From an uncultured Lachnospiraceae bacterium (GTDB taxonomy: Bacteria > Bacillota > Clostridia > Lachnospirales > Lachnospiraceae): a stretch of 40,092 bases of DNA. The notes under the pieces were generated by a model, which ran no database searches, was not told the DNA's origin, and saw only the letters and a list, made by a program, of their open reading frames with translations. Position 1 is the stretch's first letter; every line of letters starts with the position of its first letter. The translations under genes were made by a program, and so were the position numbers. The stretch covers positions 1-40,092 of the forward strand of contig CATJHO010000113.1 of NCBI GenBank assembly GCA_949740535.1, read 5' to 3'. Of this stretch, positions 16,629 through 25,718 are shown piece by piece.

Positions 16629-16668
16629 AAAAAAACAGGAGAGGCTCCTGAATTCAGAGCCTCTCCTG
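16629..16668 (-). terminator. Terminator of the tRNA-Phe/Gly unit
   Basis: CAGGAGAGGCTC and GAGCCTCTCCTG form a perfect 12 bp stem followed by T7 on the minus strand. Confidence 0.93.
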
Positions 16669-16679
16669 CAAAAAATAAG

Positions 16680-16750
16680 AGCGGGTGATGGGAATCGAAC
16701 CCACGTGTCCAGCTTGGAAGGCTGGTGTTCTACCATTGAACTACACCCGC
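16680..16750 (-). tRNA. tRNA-Gly (TCC)
   Basis: Acceptor GCGGGTG/CACCCGC, anticodon stem CCAGC/GCTGG with loop CTTCCAA giving anticodon TCC, T-loop TTCGATT, discriminator U. CCA is not encoded. Second gene of a two-tRNA unit. Confidence 0.96.
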
Positions 16751-16772
16751 ATAATACATTATTCAAATCAAA

Positions 16773-16845
<73 letters not shown>

Positions 16846-16847
16846 AG

Positions 16848-16886
16848 ATAACATCTGTTATAGAACTGCTTCACAACAGATGTTAT
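16848..16886 (-). promoter_or_regulatory. Perfect 12 bp dyad at the tRNA-Phe start point
   Basis: ATAACATCTGTT and AACAGATGTTAT are exact inverted repeats 15 bp apart, spanning from the end of the -10 element through the predicted start (about 16878) to two bases before the tRNA. It could be an operator-like dyad, or a partial leader hairpin in RNA. Confidence 0.65.
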
Positions 16887-16913
16887 TGTACACGATCTGC
16901 ATTTATTTGTCAA
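16885..16913 (-). promoter_or_regulatory. Promoter of the tRNA-Phe/Gly unit
   Basis: Perfect TTGACA (16908-16913), 17 bp, TACAAT (16885-16890). Confidence 0.85.
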
Positions 16914-16962
16914 TATTTTTTTATATCCCAGTTTTATCCCAATTTTAACTGTACCATTGGAC

Positions 16963-17991
16963 CTAAGACACCTTCACCCGCCCTGCCAGAATCTCCTGGT
17001 AATCCGCATAATTCTTCTCCAAAAGCGCAGGCGTATCCAGTCCATAGGGACATTTTTTCTTACATGCACCACAGTGCTTACACGCTTCCACCTTCTTCAT
17101 CTTCGCCTGGACCTCCGGCGTCAACTGAAGCTCTGAGGGCGATCTGCGGATCAGCTGAGACATTCTGGCACAGGTATTGATCTCAATCCCCACCGGACAG
17201 GGCATACAGTAACCACAGGCTCTGCAGAAATCTCCTCCCAGCTCCTCCCGGTCTCTGGCAATCTCCTGACGGATCTCCTCTGTCATCTCTGGCGGATTGC
17301 CTATGTAGGACAGAAATTCATCCAGCTCCTGCTCCTTTTGAATTCCCCAGATGGGAAGTACATTGTCAAACTGATCCATAAATGCATAGGACGCCGCCGA
17401 ATTCGTGAGCAGGCCTCCCGACATGCCCTTCATGGCAATAAAGCCCATCTCCGCCTTCTGGCATTTCTCCACCAATTCCAGCTCCTGCTCTCCGGCCAGA
17501 TAGCAGAAAGGAAACTGCAGCGTTTCATAAAGGCCGCTGGCTGCTGCCTCGCGGGCCACCTGCAGGCGATGGTTGGTAATACCAATATGACGGATCCTGC
17601 CCTGCTTCTTCGCCTCCAGCATGGCCTCATATAAGCCGCTTCCGTCATCGGGTCTGGGACAGAAAGGCGGGTTGTGGAACTGATAAATATCCACATAATC
17701 CCTTTGAAGATTTCTTAAGGAAGTGTCCAAATCCTTCCAGAATTCTTCTGCTGTCAGGGCTGTGGTTTTAGTTGCCACATAAATTCCATCCCACTTACCC
17801 CCAAAGGCTTCTCCCAGTTTCTCCTCACTGTCTGTGTAGAACCGGGCCGTATCAAAAAAATTGATTCCTCCCTCGCGCGCCCGCTTTACCAGAGAGACAG
17901 CGGCTTCCCTGGTAATTCTTTGAATTGGCAGCGCTCCGAAACCGTTTTTATTAGCTGCGATTTTTGTACTTCCAAGTATTACCTGCGTCAC
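16963..17991 (-). CDS. Aldo/keto reductase with C-terminal 4Fe-4S domain
   Basis: A 342-residue protein. The N-terminal aldo/keto reductase barrel has catalytic residues D47 (FFDTARFY), Y52, K75 (ATKT) and H106 (FHN). The C-terminal ferredoxin-like domain has eight Cys for two clusters (C257, C260, C263, C266; C304, C307, C310, C314). Such fusions are common in anaerobes and probably pass electrons between NADPH and ferredoxin-type carriers; the substrate is unknown. The start is GTG at 17991, preceded by GGAGGGGG, and lies inside the end of the GH13 gene (41 bp overlap), so the two are co-transcribed. Confidence 0.93.
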   Translation of the reverse strand: MTQVILGSTKIAANKNGFGALPIQRITREAAVSLVKRAREGGINFFDTARFYTDSEEKLGEAFGGKWDGIYVATKTTALTAEEFWKDLDTSLRNLQRDYVDIYQFHNPPFCPRPDDGSGLYEAMLEAKKQGRIRHIGITNHRLQVAREAAASGLYETLQFPFCYLAGEQELELVEKCQKAEMGFIAMKGMSGGLLTNSAASYAFMDQFDNVLPIWGIQKEQELDEFLSYIGNPPEMTEEIRQEIARDREELGGDFCRACGYCMPCPVGIEINTCARMSQLIRRSPSELQLTPEVQAKMKKVEACKHCGACKKKCPYGLDTPALLEKNYADYQEILAGRVKVS

Positions 17992-20089
17992 TCTGCCATC
18001 CCCCTCCTCTGCACTTCTTCTTTTGCTTCTCTAAATCTGCATTCGGACCCTTCCGCGTCCGAAGCACCGCTGCAGACAGCGGCGGCATAAAGATCTCGAT
18101 TTCTCCGTCCGCCACAAGATAGCAGGCTGTCTCTGTGGTAAAGCCATCTTCTACAGACAAAATCAGCCGCTCCATCAGCGCCCCGTCGAAAACCTCTCCC
18201 AGCCAGACCGGAACCGATACCTTCTGTCCTTCCTCATTGTTATTTACTACAATCAGCACCTGATTCTTCCAGGTAAACCTTATCATGCCGATAATTCCAT
18301 GGAGAGCAAGAATAATTTTCCCGGACCCGGTTCTGCAGGCAGGGTTTTCCTTATGAATCCGAATCATTTCCTTATGAAATGCAATCAGCTCCTGATCTTC
18401 TCTTCCCCAGGGATAAGTCCGCCGGTTATCCGGATCTGTAAAACCGCACACGCCTGCCTCATCACCATAGTAGAGAGTGGGGGCGCCGGACCAGACCATC
18501 TGTAAGGCTGCCGCCTCCCGGAATACCGCCTTTGAGATTCCTTCAGATGCTTCTTCGGAACTCAAATTCCCCAGTCTTCCTTCTTTATGACTGGTTCTGG
18601 TCAGAAAACGGGAATGATCGTGGTTGGACAACTGATTCATGGCAATCAAAAAAGACGGCCCGTAAAATGCCCTTATATTGTTTCTCAATGTTTCCAGAAG
18701 TATCTTCTCATTATTCAGAAGCTCTTCCCGAAAGTACTCGCTGTGCTTCTCCATTCCTGTCAGGAACCAGGTAATAGGCTCCATAAAGGAATCATAATTC
18801 ATCACAGAGTCCCACTCGTCCCCTTTCAGCCAGGGAGCTGCATCCCCATAATGCTCTGCATAAATGACTGCATTGGGGTTCGCCTCTTTTACACTGTCAC
18901 GGAATTCCTTCCAAAATTCATGGTTGAAATCCGGCGTAAGGCCCAGATCTGCCGCCACATCCAGACGCCATCCATCTACAGAGTAAGGCGGGGAAACCCA
19001 TTTGCGTCCGATATTCATAATATACTCTCGAAGCTCCGGGGATGTCTCGTAAGCCAGCTTTGGAAGGGTCTTATGTCCCCACCAGCCATCATAAAAATCA
19101 TTGTACGGCCATTCATGCTCATTGTGGAACCGAAAGAAATCGCGGTAAGTACTCAGCTCTGAGACATAAGCTCCCATCTCATAATCTCCACTCTTTTCAT
19201 ACATCCGTTCCCGGTCCAGCCACTTATTAAAAGAACCACAATGATTAAAAACACCATCCAGAAGAATCCGAATGCCCCGCTTATGAACCTCTTCCACAAA
19301 ATGGATAAAAAATTCATTGCTGGCCTCCAGATTCTCTCTGTCCACCACCCGCCGGATATAGCGCTCCGCCTTCTGATTATCCTGTTCTCCTTCTGGCAGC
19401 AATGCCCCGCCATCTTTTTTTATAACTGTAAAATGCGGATCAATGTAATCATAATCCTGGCAGTCATACTTATGATTGGAGGGAGACACAAATATGGGGT
19501 TCATATAAATCACTTCTACCCCCAGATCCACCAGATAATCCAGTTTATCTAAGATTCCCTGGAGATCTCCGCCATAAAAAGAGCGCACATCCATGATCTC
19601 AGGACATTTGTTCCAGTCCTCTACACGCTCTACATGCTCGCCGATATAACTGTACTCTCCTGTCATAACATCGTTGCTTGTATCCCCATTACAGAACCGA
19701 TCCACATAGATCTGATACATCACCGCGCCTTTTGCCCACTCCGGGGTAAAAAATCCTGGTATAATTCCAAAAGAAAAGATGCTCTGGAGATCTTCCGTAA
19801 CGCCCTTTTTATTATAGAAAAGGCGTTCCTCCCCTGAACGAACTTCAAAAAAGTAAAGCATTCTTCTGGTTCCCACCCGCAGCCTCAGCTGGTAATAGTC
19901 AAATTTTTGATTGGATTGAAATTTTTTCATAGGCAGGCGGTTTCCCCTGCTGATCAGATGTACTGCGTCCACATTATCTTTCGCTGTTCGGAAAATCACC
20001 GTCACCATATCCCCCGGATTAACCTCCATAGGAATACGGTATTGACTGGTTTCATCCGAAAAAAGCGCTTCTCTATTAATCATACGCAT
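17951..20089 (-). CDS. GH13 alpha-glucan hydrolase (neopullulanase-like)
   Basis: A 712-residue cytoplasmic enzyme without a signal peptide. The N-terminal beta domain (about 1-110) resembles CBM34. The TIM barrel then shows DGVFNH (278-283), nucleophile D377 (DGWRLDVA), acid/base E412 (IYAEHYG) and stabiliser D491 (LSNHD). The C-terminal beta domain follows, ending in a basic tail that overlaps the next gene. This fits neopullulanase/cyclomaltodextrinase/maltogenic amylase, degrading imported malto-oligosaccharides. GGGAGA precedes the first ATG (20089); a second ATG two codons in is possible. An extended -10 promoter and an intrinsic terminator both lie upstream, suggesting controlled read-through. 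Confidence 0.92.
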   Translation of the reverse strand: MRMINREALFSDETSQYRIPMEVNPGDMVTVIFRTAKDNVDAVHLISRGNRLPMKKFQSNQKFDYYQLRLRVGTRRMLYFFEVRSGEERLFYNKKGVTEDLQSIFSFGIIPGFFTPEWAKGAVMYQIYVDRFCNGDTSNDVMTGEYSYIGEHVERVEDWNKCPEIMDVRSFYGGDLQGILDKLDYLVDLGVEVIYMNPIFVSPSNHKYDCQDYDYIDPHFTVIKKDGGALLPEGEQDNQKAERYIRRVVDRENLEASNEFFIHFVEEVHKRGIRILLDGVFNHCGSFNKWLDRERMYEKSGDYEMGAYVSELSTYRDFFRFHNEHEWPYNDFYDGWWGHKTLPKLAYETSPELREYIMNIGRKWVSPPYSVDGWRLDVAADLGLTPDFNHEFWKEFRDSVKEANPNAVIYAEHYGDAAPWLKGDEWDSVMNYDSFMEPITWFLTGMEKHSEYFREELLNNEKILLETLRNNIRAFYGPSFLIAMNQLSNHDHSRFLTRTSHKEGRLGNLSSEEASEGISKAVFREAAALQMVWSGAPTLYYGDEAGVCGFTDPDNRRTYPWGREDQELIAFHKEMIRIHKENPACRTGSGKIILALHGIIGMIRFTWKNQVLIVVNNNEEGQKVSVPVWLGEVFDGALMERLILSVEDGFTTETACYLVADGEIEIFMPPLSAAVLRTRKGPNADLEKQKKKCRGGGWQSDAGNTWKYKNRS

Positions 20090-20224
20090 TCTAATCTCTC
20101 CCTTGTATCTATTTTATTTTATAATACCCTGATATAGATTACAAGATAGTTTTTCATAATAGCAAATCCCGATTCTGCCTGCCACTCTGCAGTATTTATC
20201 CTTCTGTCTTCATAAATGAGCAGT

Positions 20225-20257
20225 AAAAAAGACAGCCATTTTGTTGCTGCCTTTTTT
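20225..20257. terminator. Intrinsic terminator in the GH13 leader
   Basis: On the minus strand AAAAAAGGCAGC and GCTGTCTTTTTT form a 12 bp stem (one G-U) with a nine-base loop. It is symmetric enough to work both ways. It lies about 65 bases downstream of the extended -10 promoter and 135 bp before the GH13 start. Confidence 0.8.
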
Positions 20258-20329
20258 AGGAGAAGGTATTTCTTTTACTTATGGGGTGTAGCAAAAACTA
20301 TATAATGTATTGGGGGTTTTACAAATATT

Positions 20330-20338
20330 ATTATAGCA
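20330..20338 (-). promoter_or_regulatory. Extended -10 promoter
   Basis: TGCTATAAT: a perfect TATAAT (20330-20335) with an upstream TG. No good -35 (GCACAC at 17 bp). It would start transcription near 20323 toward the GH13 gene. Confidence 0.6.
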
Positions 20339-20405
20339 TAGTTTTAAAATAAGTGTGCACAAAGTTTACAAAAAACGTATTCCGTTTTTGTTAACTTTTC
20401 ACAAC

Positions 20406-20426
20406 CAAAAACCGTCATTATGACGG
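20406..20426 (-). terminator. Terminator built into the end of ftsH
   Basis: CCGTCA-TAA-TGACGG followed by TTTTT. The loop is the ftsH stop codon, so the left arm of the stem is coding. Confidence 0.8.
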
Positions 20427-22256
20427 AACTGCACAATCCGCATGATTCTCATTTTTAAAAAGGGCTTCAAATTCCTCTCTGGTAATCTTCTCTTTTTGAA
20501 GCAGCAGCTCCGCCGCTTCATCCAGCACTTTACGATGCTCCAGGATAATTTCTCTGGCTTTCTGGTAACACTCATCCACAATGCGTTTCACTTCCATATC
20601 AATCTTGCCGGCAATCACTTCTCCATATCCCTTGGTATGGCCAAAGTCTCTTCCAATAAAGACTTCTTCGTCTGAGTCATAATTCACAAGCCCCAGCTCC
20701 TCCGACATTCCATATTTTGTCACCATTGCCCGTGCCACGCCGGTTGCCTGCTTAATATCCTGGGACGCGCCAGTGGTAATATCATCAAAGATCAATTCCT
20801 CTGCAATCCGCCCACCCAGAGATACCTGAATATCCTGCAGCATCCGCCCCTTTGTATTAAACATCTCATCTTTTTCCGGCAGCGGCATGGTATATCCAGC
20901 CGCTCCCATGCCTGTTGGAATAATGGATACGGTATACACCGGTCCCACATCCGGAAGCACGTGGAAAAGAATTGCATGGCCCGCCTCATGGTAAGCCGTA
21001 ATCCTTTTCTCCTTCTCAGACACCACCCGGCTCTTTTTCTCTGAACCGATCCCCACTTTTATAAAAGACTTGCGGATATCATCCTGAACAATATACTGCC
21101 GATCATCCTTGGCCGCCAAAATTGCCGCTTCATTCATCAGATTCTCCAGATCCGCGCCGGTCATCCCTGCCGTTGTCTGCGCCACCTGTTTCAAATCCAC
21201 ATCCTCCGCCAGAGGCTTATCCTTGGCATGTACCTGCAGAATCTCCTCCCGGCCCTTTACATCCGGCCTGCCCACCAGTATCTTCCGGTCAAAACGCCCC
21301 GGACGCAGAATCGCAGGATCCAGAATATCCACCCGGTTTGTAGCTGCCATTACAATAAGCCCCTCGTTGATGCCAAAGCCGTCCATTTCAACCAGAAGCT
21401 GGTTCAGCGTCTGTTCCCGCTCATCATGGCCGCCGCCCATGCCGCTGCCGCGCCGTCTGGCCACTGCATCAATCTCATCAATAAACACAATACAGGGATG
21501 GTTCCGCTTGGCATCTGCAAACAAATCGCGGACTCTGGAAGCTCCCACACCTACAAACATTTCCACAAAGTCTGAACCGGAAATACTGAAAAACGGTACA
21601 CCGGCCTCTCCTGCTACCGCCTTGGCAAGCAGTGTCTTGCCTGTTCCCGGCGGTCCTTCCAGCAGGACCCCCTTGGGAATCCGTGCCCCTACCCGGATGT
21701 ACCTCTGCGGCATTTTCAGAAAATCCACAATCTCCCGCAGCTCTTCCTTCTCCTCCTGAAGCCCGGCCACATCCTTAAATGTTGTATGGATCTGCTCCTG
21801 TGTGGTCATTTTGGCACGGCTTCTTCCAAAATCCATCATCCGGCTGTTCCCGCCGCCTGCCTGCCGGTTCATCATCATCACCATGACAAACACCACTACA
21901 ACTGCCACCAGAAGCGGAATCCCCAGGCTCTGCATCCATCCCTGGCTGCGAACATTGTCATAAGCCACTGGTACGCCTGCCTTCTGAAGCAGTTTCCCCG
22001 CTTCCACTGTATCCGGCACATTAACCTTGGCCTGCACGCCACCTGTTTTTTCCAGCTCCACCGTTCCGGTAGGAGCTGTCTCGTTCTGTATAATCACCGC
22101 CCGCTCCACTGTTCCTGACTGAACATCCTCCTGAAACTGCGTATACGTATACAGGTTCTGCATCTCTGTTCTTTTGGCAAACTCAACCACAAAGAACAAA
22201 AGCATCCCCAGTATAATCAGGTAAAAAAATGACGTCCGGTATTGTCTGTTGTTCAA
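20418..22256 (-). CDS. ftsH: ATP-dependent zinc metalloprotease FtsH
   Basis: A 612-residue membrane protease. Two helices (about 8-26 and 110-129) flank a small extracytoplasmic domain. The AAA+ module has GPPGTGKT (201-208), Walker B IVFIDEID (256-263) and the second region of homology around [19 protein letters not shown]. The zinc protease motif is HEAGH (423-427), with a further Asp expected near [12 protein letters not shown]. It degrades misassembled membrane proteins and regulators. It is last in spoIIE-tilS-hpt-ftsH, the Bacillus order, and ends in its own terminator. Confidence 0.98.
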   Translation of the reverse strand: MNNRQYRTSFFYLIILGMLLFFVVEFAKRTEMQNLYTYTQFQEDVQSGTVERAVIIQNETAPTGTVELEKTGGVQAKVNVPDTVEAGKLLQKAGVPVAYDNVRSQGWMQSLGIPLLVAVVVVFVMVMMMNRQAGGGNSRMMDFGRSRAKMTTQEQIHTTFKDVAGLQEEKEELREIVDFLKMPQRYIRVGARIPKGVLLEGPPGTGKTLLAKAVAGEAGVPFFSISGSDFVEMFVGVGASRVRDLFADAKRNHPCIVFIDEIDAVARRRGSGMGGGHDEREQTLNQLLVEMDGFGINEGLIVMAATNRVDILDPAILRPGRFDRKILVGRPDVKGREEILQVHAKDKPLAEDVDLKQVAQTTAGMTGADLENLMNEAAILAAKDDRQYIVQDDIRKSFIKVGIGSEKKSRVVSEKEKRITAYHEAGHAILFHVLPDVGPVYTVSIIPTGMGAAGYTMPLPEKDEMFNTKGRMLQDIQVSLGGRIAEELIFDDITTGASQDIKQATGVARAMVTKYGMSEELGLVNYDSDEEVFIGRDFGHTKGYGEVIAGKIDMEVKRIVDECYQKAREIILEHRKVLDEAAELLLQKEKITREEFEALFKNENHADCAVPS

Positions 22257-22303
22257 ATCATTTCCTCCTATTCCAGCTCCACACTGTTATAACAAAATCC
22301 ATT

Positions 22304-22831
22304 TTAATCTATAAATTCTATAATCCCAATATAGGGAAGATTCCGGTATCTCTGATCATAATCCAGTCCATAGCCCACCACGAACTCATCCGGGATCTGA
22401 AAGCCTGTATACTTCACTTCCACATCCACTACTCTGCGGGAAGGCTTATCAAGCAGCGTGCAGATGGTCATGCTCTTGGGATTTCTCTGCCCCAGCAGCT
22501 TCACCAGATGATTTAAAGTTCTTCCAGAATCAATGATATCCTCCACAATAATTACATTTTTGCCCTGAAGCGGTTCATCCAGATCCTTGCTCAGGCGCAC
22601 CACGCCGCTGGATTTGGTCTCCGCTCCATAGCTGGAAACCTGCATAAAATCTATGGTAACCGGAAGGGTAATCCGCTTTGCCAGCTCACACACAAAAAAA
22701 ATGCTTCCTTTCAAAATGCAGATCAGGTGGACCTCCTGCCCTGCAAAATCCTCGCTGATTTTCTTCCCCAGCTCCTGTATCTTTGCGTCAACCTCTTCCT
22801 CCGGAATCATGATTCGGATTTTTTCTGCCAT
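22304..22831 (-). CDS. hpt: Hypoxanthine phosphoribosyltransferase
   Basis: A 175-residue purine salvage enzyme converting hypoxanthine or guanine plus PRPP to IMP or GMP. The PRPP loop VEDIIDSGRT (96-105) and the LKGSIFF loop (40-46) are clear. I use the ATG at 22831; the upstream ATG (22846) contains the GGAGGAGAGGAAG ribosome binding site in its first codons. It overlaps the end of tilS by 44 bp, as is common for tilS-hpt pairs, and precedes ftsH. Confidence 0.95.
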   Translation of the reverse strand: MAEKIRIMIPEEEVDAKIQELGKKISEDFAGQEVHLICILKGSIFFVCELAKRITLPVTIDFMQVSSYGAETKSSGVVRLSKDLDEPLQGKNVIIVEDIIDSGRTLNHLVKLLGQRNPKSMTICTLLDKPSRRVVDVEVKYTGFQIPDEFVVGYGLDYDQRYRNLPYIGIIEFID

Positions 22832-24215
22832 CTTCCTCTCCTCCATATATCTGTACTTTTAAAATATCCTTTGTATGCTCTGTCACCTTATATCTTTCAC
22901 TGATACGCATGCCGGGGATCCAGATAATATGGTTTCCATCTGCCAAAAGCAGAATCTCTCCACGTTCCTCCGCCGGAACCTTTTCATCAATGAAATATTT
23001 TTTCAGTTTTTTTCTGCCGCAGGCCTGATTGATTTCCAGATAATCCCCTGGCAGGCGTCTTCGGATCTCCGGATAATTTTCTATTTTATCATAATCAAAC
23101 CATTTCGTATATGTTTTTTCAGGAATAATTTGATATTTTTCCGCACTCTCCAAAGAAAATACCCATTTTCTTCCCTTCACCCGGCAGCTTCCGGGGATCC
23201 CAGGCCGAATCGCCGGCTCCGCAGGCGGCTCCTTATCCTCTGTCCTCCGCCAAAGCTGTACCCCCGTGTACCTGCGGACCGCCCGCCTGCCTCCTGGCAG
23301 GTTCAACACGCTTCCGGTCCGCTTACCAAACAATTCCCCAAGAAGGCGGATATGCCGGCGGTCAATATCCTTCAGACTGCCTCCGGCCTCTTCCATACAA
23401 GTTCGAAGGACGCGGCCTGCCAGCACGGGATGAAGGCGTCGGAAAACTCCGGCAGTAATAAAACAGCCTCCCTCTTCCTTTTTCACACACAGCTGGAGTG
23501 CATGCTTTGTTTCTTCCTCCAAAAACGCCTCAATCTCCCTCAATTCTTCCGAAGCCTTACACATATGTGCAATTGTCTCAGAATTAATTTGTTCTTTTGC
23601 GCAGGCAAGGATCCTGTGGCGGATCAGATTTCTGCTGTAAACCGTATCCTGATTGGTGTCATCTGTGCGCCAGGCAATGCCCTGCTGCTGCAGCCAGGAA
23701 AGGATTTCCCTGCGCTCCACGCAGAGCAGAGGCCGGATGATATCGCCTCTGATCGGCTTCATCCCTGCAAGCCCCTTAAGCCCCGTACCGCGAAACAGAT
23801 GAAACAGCATGGTTTCCGCCTGATCATCCCCGTGATGTCCTACCGCGATCCGCTTACATCCATATTCCGCTGCCAGGTGCCGGAAAGTCTTATAACGGCA
23901 GATTCTCCCTGCTTCCTCCAGGGTCAGCTTCTCTCCTGCTGCCTTTTCCTGTACATCCAAAGACACGCATGTAAGAGGAATCTTCTGCTCCTTACAGAGC
24001 TTTTCCACAAAACACTGGTCCTCGTCTGCATCCTCCCCGCGCAGACCATGATTCACGTGAACTGCCATAAGCCCAAAATCAAGCTCCTCTTGAAGCTGCC
24101 GCAGCACGAAAAGCAGGCATACGGAATCCGGTCCTCCCGATATGCCCGCCAGCACCTTATCCTTTGGCTGTATCAGCCCATATTCTTTTACAAATCTGCG
24201 GATCCGCTCAACCAC
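22788..24215 (-). CDS. tilS: tRNA(Ile)-lysidine synthase
   Basis: A 475-residue enzyme that makes lysidine at C34 of tRNA-Ile(CAU) so that it reads AUA. The N-type ATP-pyrophosphatase motif SGGPDS is at residues 26-31, followed by VHVNHGLRG and VGHHGDDQAET. C-terminal TilS domains follow (RRLPGDYLEINQACGRKKLKKYFID). The frame is open to a TTG at 24266, but the best promoter here has its -10 two bases from that TTG, so the message would start inside it. The GTG at 24215, behind GAGGAGG, is the better start and gives the usual N-terminus. Overlaps hpt. Confidence 0.92.
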   Translation of the reverse strand: MVERIRRFVKEYGLIQPKDKVLAGISGGPDSVCLLFVLRQLQEELDFGLMAVHVNHGLRGEDADEDQCFVEKLCKEQKIPLTCVSLDVQEKAAGEKLTLEEAGRICRYKTFRHLAAEYGCKRIAVGHHGDDQAETMLFHLFRGTGLKGLAGMKPIRGDIIRPLLCVERREILSWLQQQGIAWRTDDTNQDTVYSRNLIRHRILACAKEQINSETIAHMCKASEELREIEAFLEEETKHALQLCVKKEEGGCFITAGVFRRLHPVLAGRVLRTCMEEAGGSLKDIDRRHIRLLGELFGKRTGSVLNLPGGRRAVRRYTGVQLWRRTEDKEPPAEPAIRPGIPGSCRVKGRKWVFSLESAEKYQIIPEKTYTKWFDYDKIENYPEIRRRLPGDYLEINQACGRKKLKKYFIDEKVPAEERGEILLLADGNHIIWIPGMRISERYKVTEHTKDILKVQIYGGEEDGRKNPNHDSGGRG

Positions 24216-24267
24216 CTTTTCCCAAGCCTCCTCTTCTTGCCTGCCCTCTTCAGGTATCCCTGGCAAT

Positions 24268-24297
24268 AGTATACAGGCGGTCTTTGGGAAAAGTCAA
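24268..24297 (-). promoter_or_regulatory. Promoter of tilS-hpt-ftsH
   Basis: TTGACT (24292-24297), 18 bp, TATACT (24268-24273). Predicted start is near 24261, leaving a leader of about 45 bases before the GTG start of tilS. Confidence 0.65.
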
Positions 24298-24311
24298 CTC
24301 CTGTCAGCCCA

Positions 24312-25718
24312 TCAATATTTTACAAGGGACACTGCCAGCACTGTCATATCATCTACCGGCTCCTTATCTTGATACTGGCGGACCCGTCCCAAAATATAAG
24401 CCGCCAGTTCTCCCGGATTTTCTGTGTCATGTTCCATGATAATATCCTTCATTAAGGCTTCCTGATGAGCCGCAGGAAGGGCATCCATAACTCCGTCTGT
24501 CACCATGATCACCATATCCCCATCATAAAGCTTTTTACTGGCCATATCCGGATCCAGCTTTTGAAACATTCCTGCCGGAAGGCTGGTGGACGAAATGGTT
24601 TCCACCCAGTTTTCCCGCCGGATAAATGTGGTGGAAGCCCCCACCTTCAGAAATCCGCAGACTCCTGTATACAGATCCAGAGAGCTGATGTCAATGGTTG
24701 AGAATGTCTCAGCCTCTGACCGCACAATGAGGGCCGAATTGATCATCCGCACGGCTGTCTCCATGGTAAATCCCGCCTCCAGAAACTGTTCCAGCAGATC
24801 CACCACCAATTCGCTTTCCTTATAAGCGTTAATTCCGGATCCCATTCCGTCAGAGAGCGCCGCTATAAACTGTCCCTCTCTGCAGTGATACAGAGAAAAG
24901 TTATCTCCGGAGATCTGTTCTTTTCCCTTTACCGCTTTTTCAATTCCATAGAGCACCTGAAAATTTGTCCGCTCTACAAATTGAATGGTTGTCCGTTCAC
25001 CCCCCACAAAGGCCCTGCTGTCCTTGGCCGGCATCATTGATTTTTTCATAAGCCGGGAAAGAACTGCCGCCACCTCCTTCACCGCCACACAGCGCCGCCG
25101 TCTGGTATTGACAATCAGGTAAACCTCCTGGCGCTTGTTTTCCTGCTGATATACCAGCACTCCATGGACCAAAAGGCCCATAGCGCGGAGCTTTTTCTTC
25201 AAATGCTGCTCCAAGTTCCCGTCTGTGCGGGTATCCCAGACATGCTCTACAGTATCGGTCATAATCTGCGCCATTTCATTCAGCTGGACCGCTACTGCTG
25301 CCCGGTTTTCCTCAAGTCGGGTATTCCATAGAAGATCCGTTTTGGCAGACATGTCCAATACCGCAGCCCCTCCCTGGTTTTCCATTACTTTCATCCCGCC
25401 TGTTGCCGGTATACCTGTGAAGCTTTCTGCCAGATTGCGAAATGCCGTCTCATATTCCCGGATTCTCTCTCTGGCCGGATGTACCGGCATGTCCTCCTCA
25501 TCTGCCGGAAGGGGTACCAGCAGCCATTCCATGATACTGCCGCAGATCACAGTCAGGGAACACACCAGCAGTCCTTGGGCTGCTCCCATCATAATCGCAA
25601 ATTCCCCTTCCACCTGCAGAAGACCAACTCCTACCTGCATGGCTGCCACACATCCGCCCGCAATCACTCCGTACAGCCAGGCGTAACGTCCTGTCTTACG
25701 TTCTTCTTCCTGTTTCAT
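24312..25718 (-). CDS. spoIIE: SpoIIE-type PP2C phosphatase with a short membrane domain
   Basis: About 468 residues. Only two membrane helices are seen (about 14-34 and 41-69). A regulatory stretch (80-240) and a PP2C domain follow, with GDN (271-273), SDGMGSG (289-295), TDGVMD (407-412) and DDMT (456-459) metal and catalytic motifs. SpoIIE activates sigma-F in the forespore by dephosphorylating SpoIIAA; Bacillus SpoIIE has ten helices and about 827 residues. Position next to tilS-hpt-ftsH and divIC matches Bacillus spoIIE. Start is ATG 25718 with GGAGG, or ATG 25733 with AGGA. The promoter has the 21 bp spacing of Spo0A-activated genes. Could instead be a diverged paralogue. Confidence 0.85.
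   Translation of the reverse strand: MKQEEERKTGRYAWLYGVIAGGCVAAMQVGVGLLQVEGEFAIMMGAAQGLLVCSLTVICGSIMEWLLVPLPADEEDMPVHPARERIREYETAFRNLAESFTGIPATGGMKVMENQGGAAVLDMSAKTDLLWNTRLEENRAAVAVQLNEMAQIMTDTVEHVWDTRTDGNLEQHLKKKLRAMGLLVHGVLVYQQENKRQEVYLIVNTRRRRCVAVKEVAAVLSRLMKKSMMPAKDSRAFVGGERTTIQFVERTNFQVLYGIEKAVKGKEQISGDNFSLYHCREGQFIAALSDGMGSGINAYKESELVVDLLEQFLEAGFTMETAVRMINSALIVRSEAETFSTIDISSLDLYTGVCGFLKVGASTTFIRRENWVETISSTSLPAGMFQKLDPDMASKKLYDGDMVIMVTDGVMDALPAAHQEALMKDIIMEHDTENPGELAAYILGRVRQYQDKEPVDDMTVLAVSLVKY

Larger units (their letters stand above)
20090..20417. other. Gene-free leader region between ftsH and the GH13 gene
   Basis: A 328 bp stretch without a gene. On the minus strand it holds the ftsH terminator, an A/T-rich ACAAAAACG/CGTTTTTTGT dyad (about 20358-20384), an extended -10 promoter (20330-20338), an intrinsic terminator (20225-20257) and about 135 bp of A/T-rich sequence before the GH13 start. 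The segment from the promoter to the terminator is about 95 bases and could be a riboswitch-like leader, a small RNA or a mobile-element remnant; I cannot match it to a known class. Confidence 0.6.

Noticed and set aside
24216-24266. TTG at 24266 as the tilS start
   Set aside because: No ribosome binding site and it lies before the start point predicted from the adjacent promoter.
22875-24269. A 464-codon plus-strand open frame opposite tilS
   Set aside because: Shadow of tilS, whose motifs are unmistakable; composition unlike a real protein.
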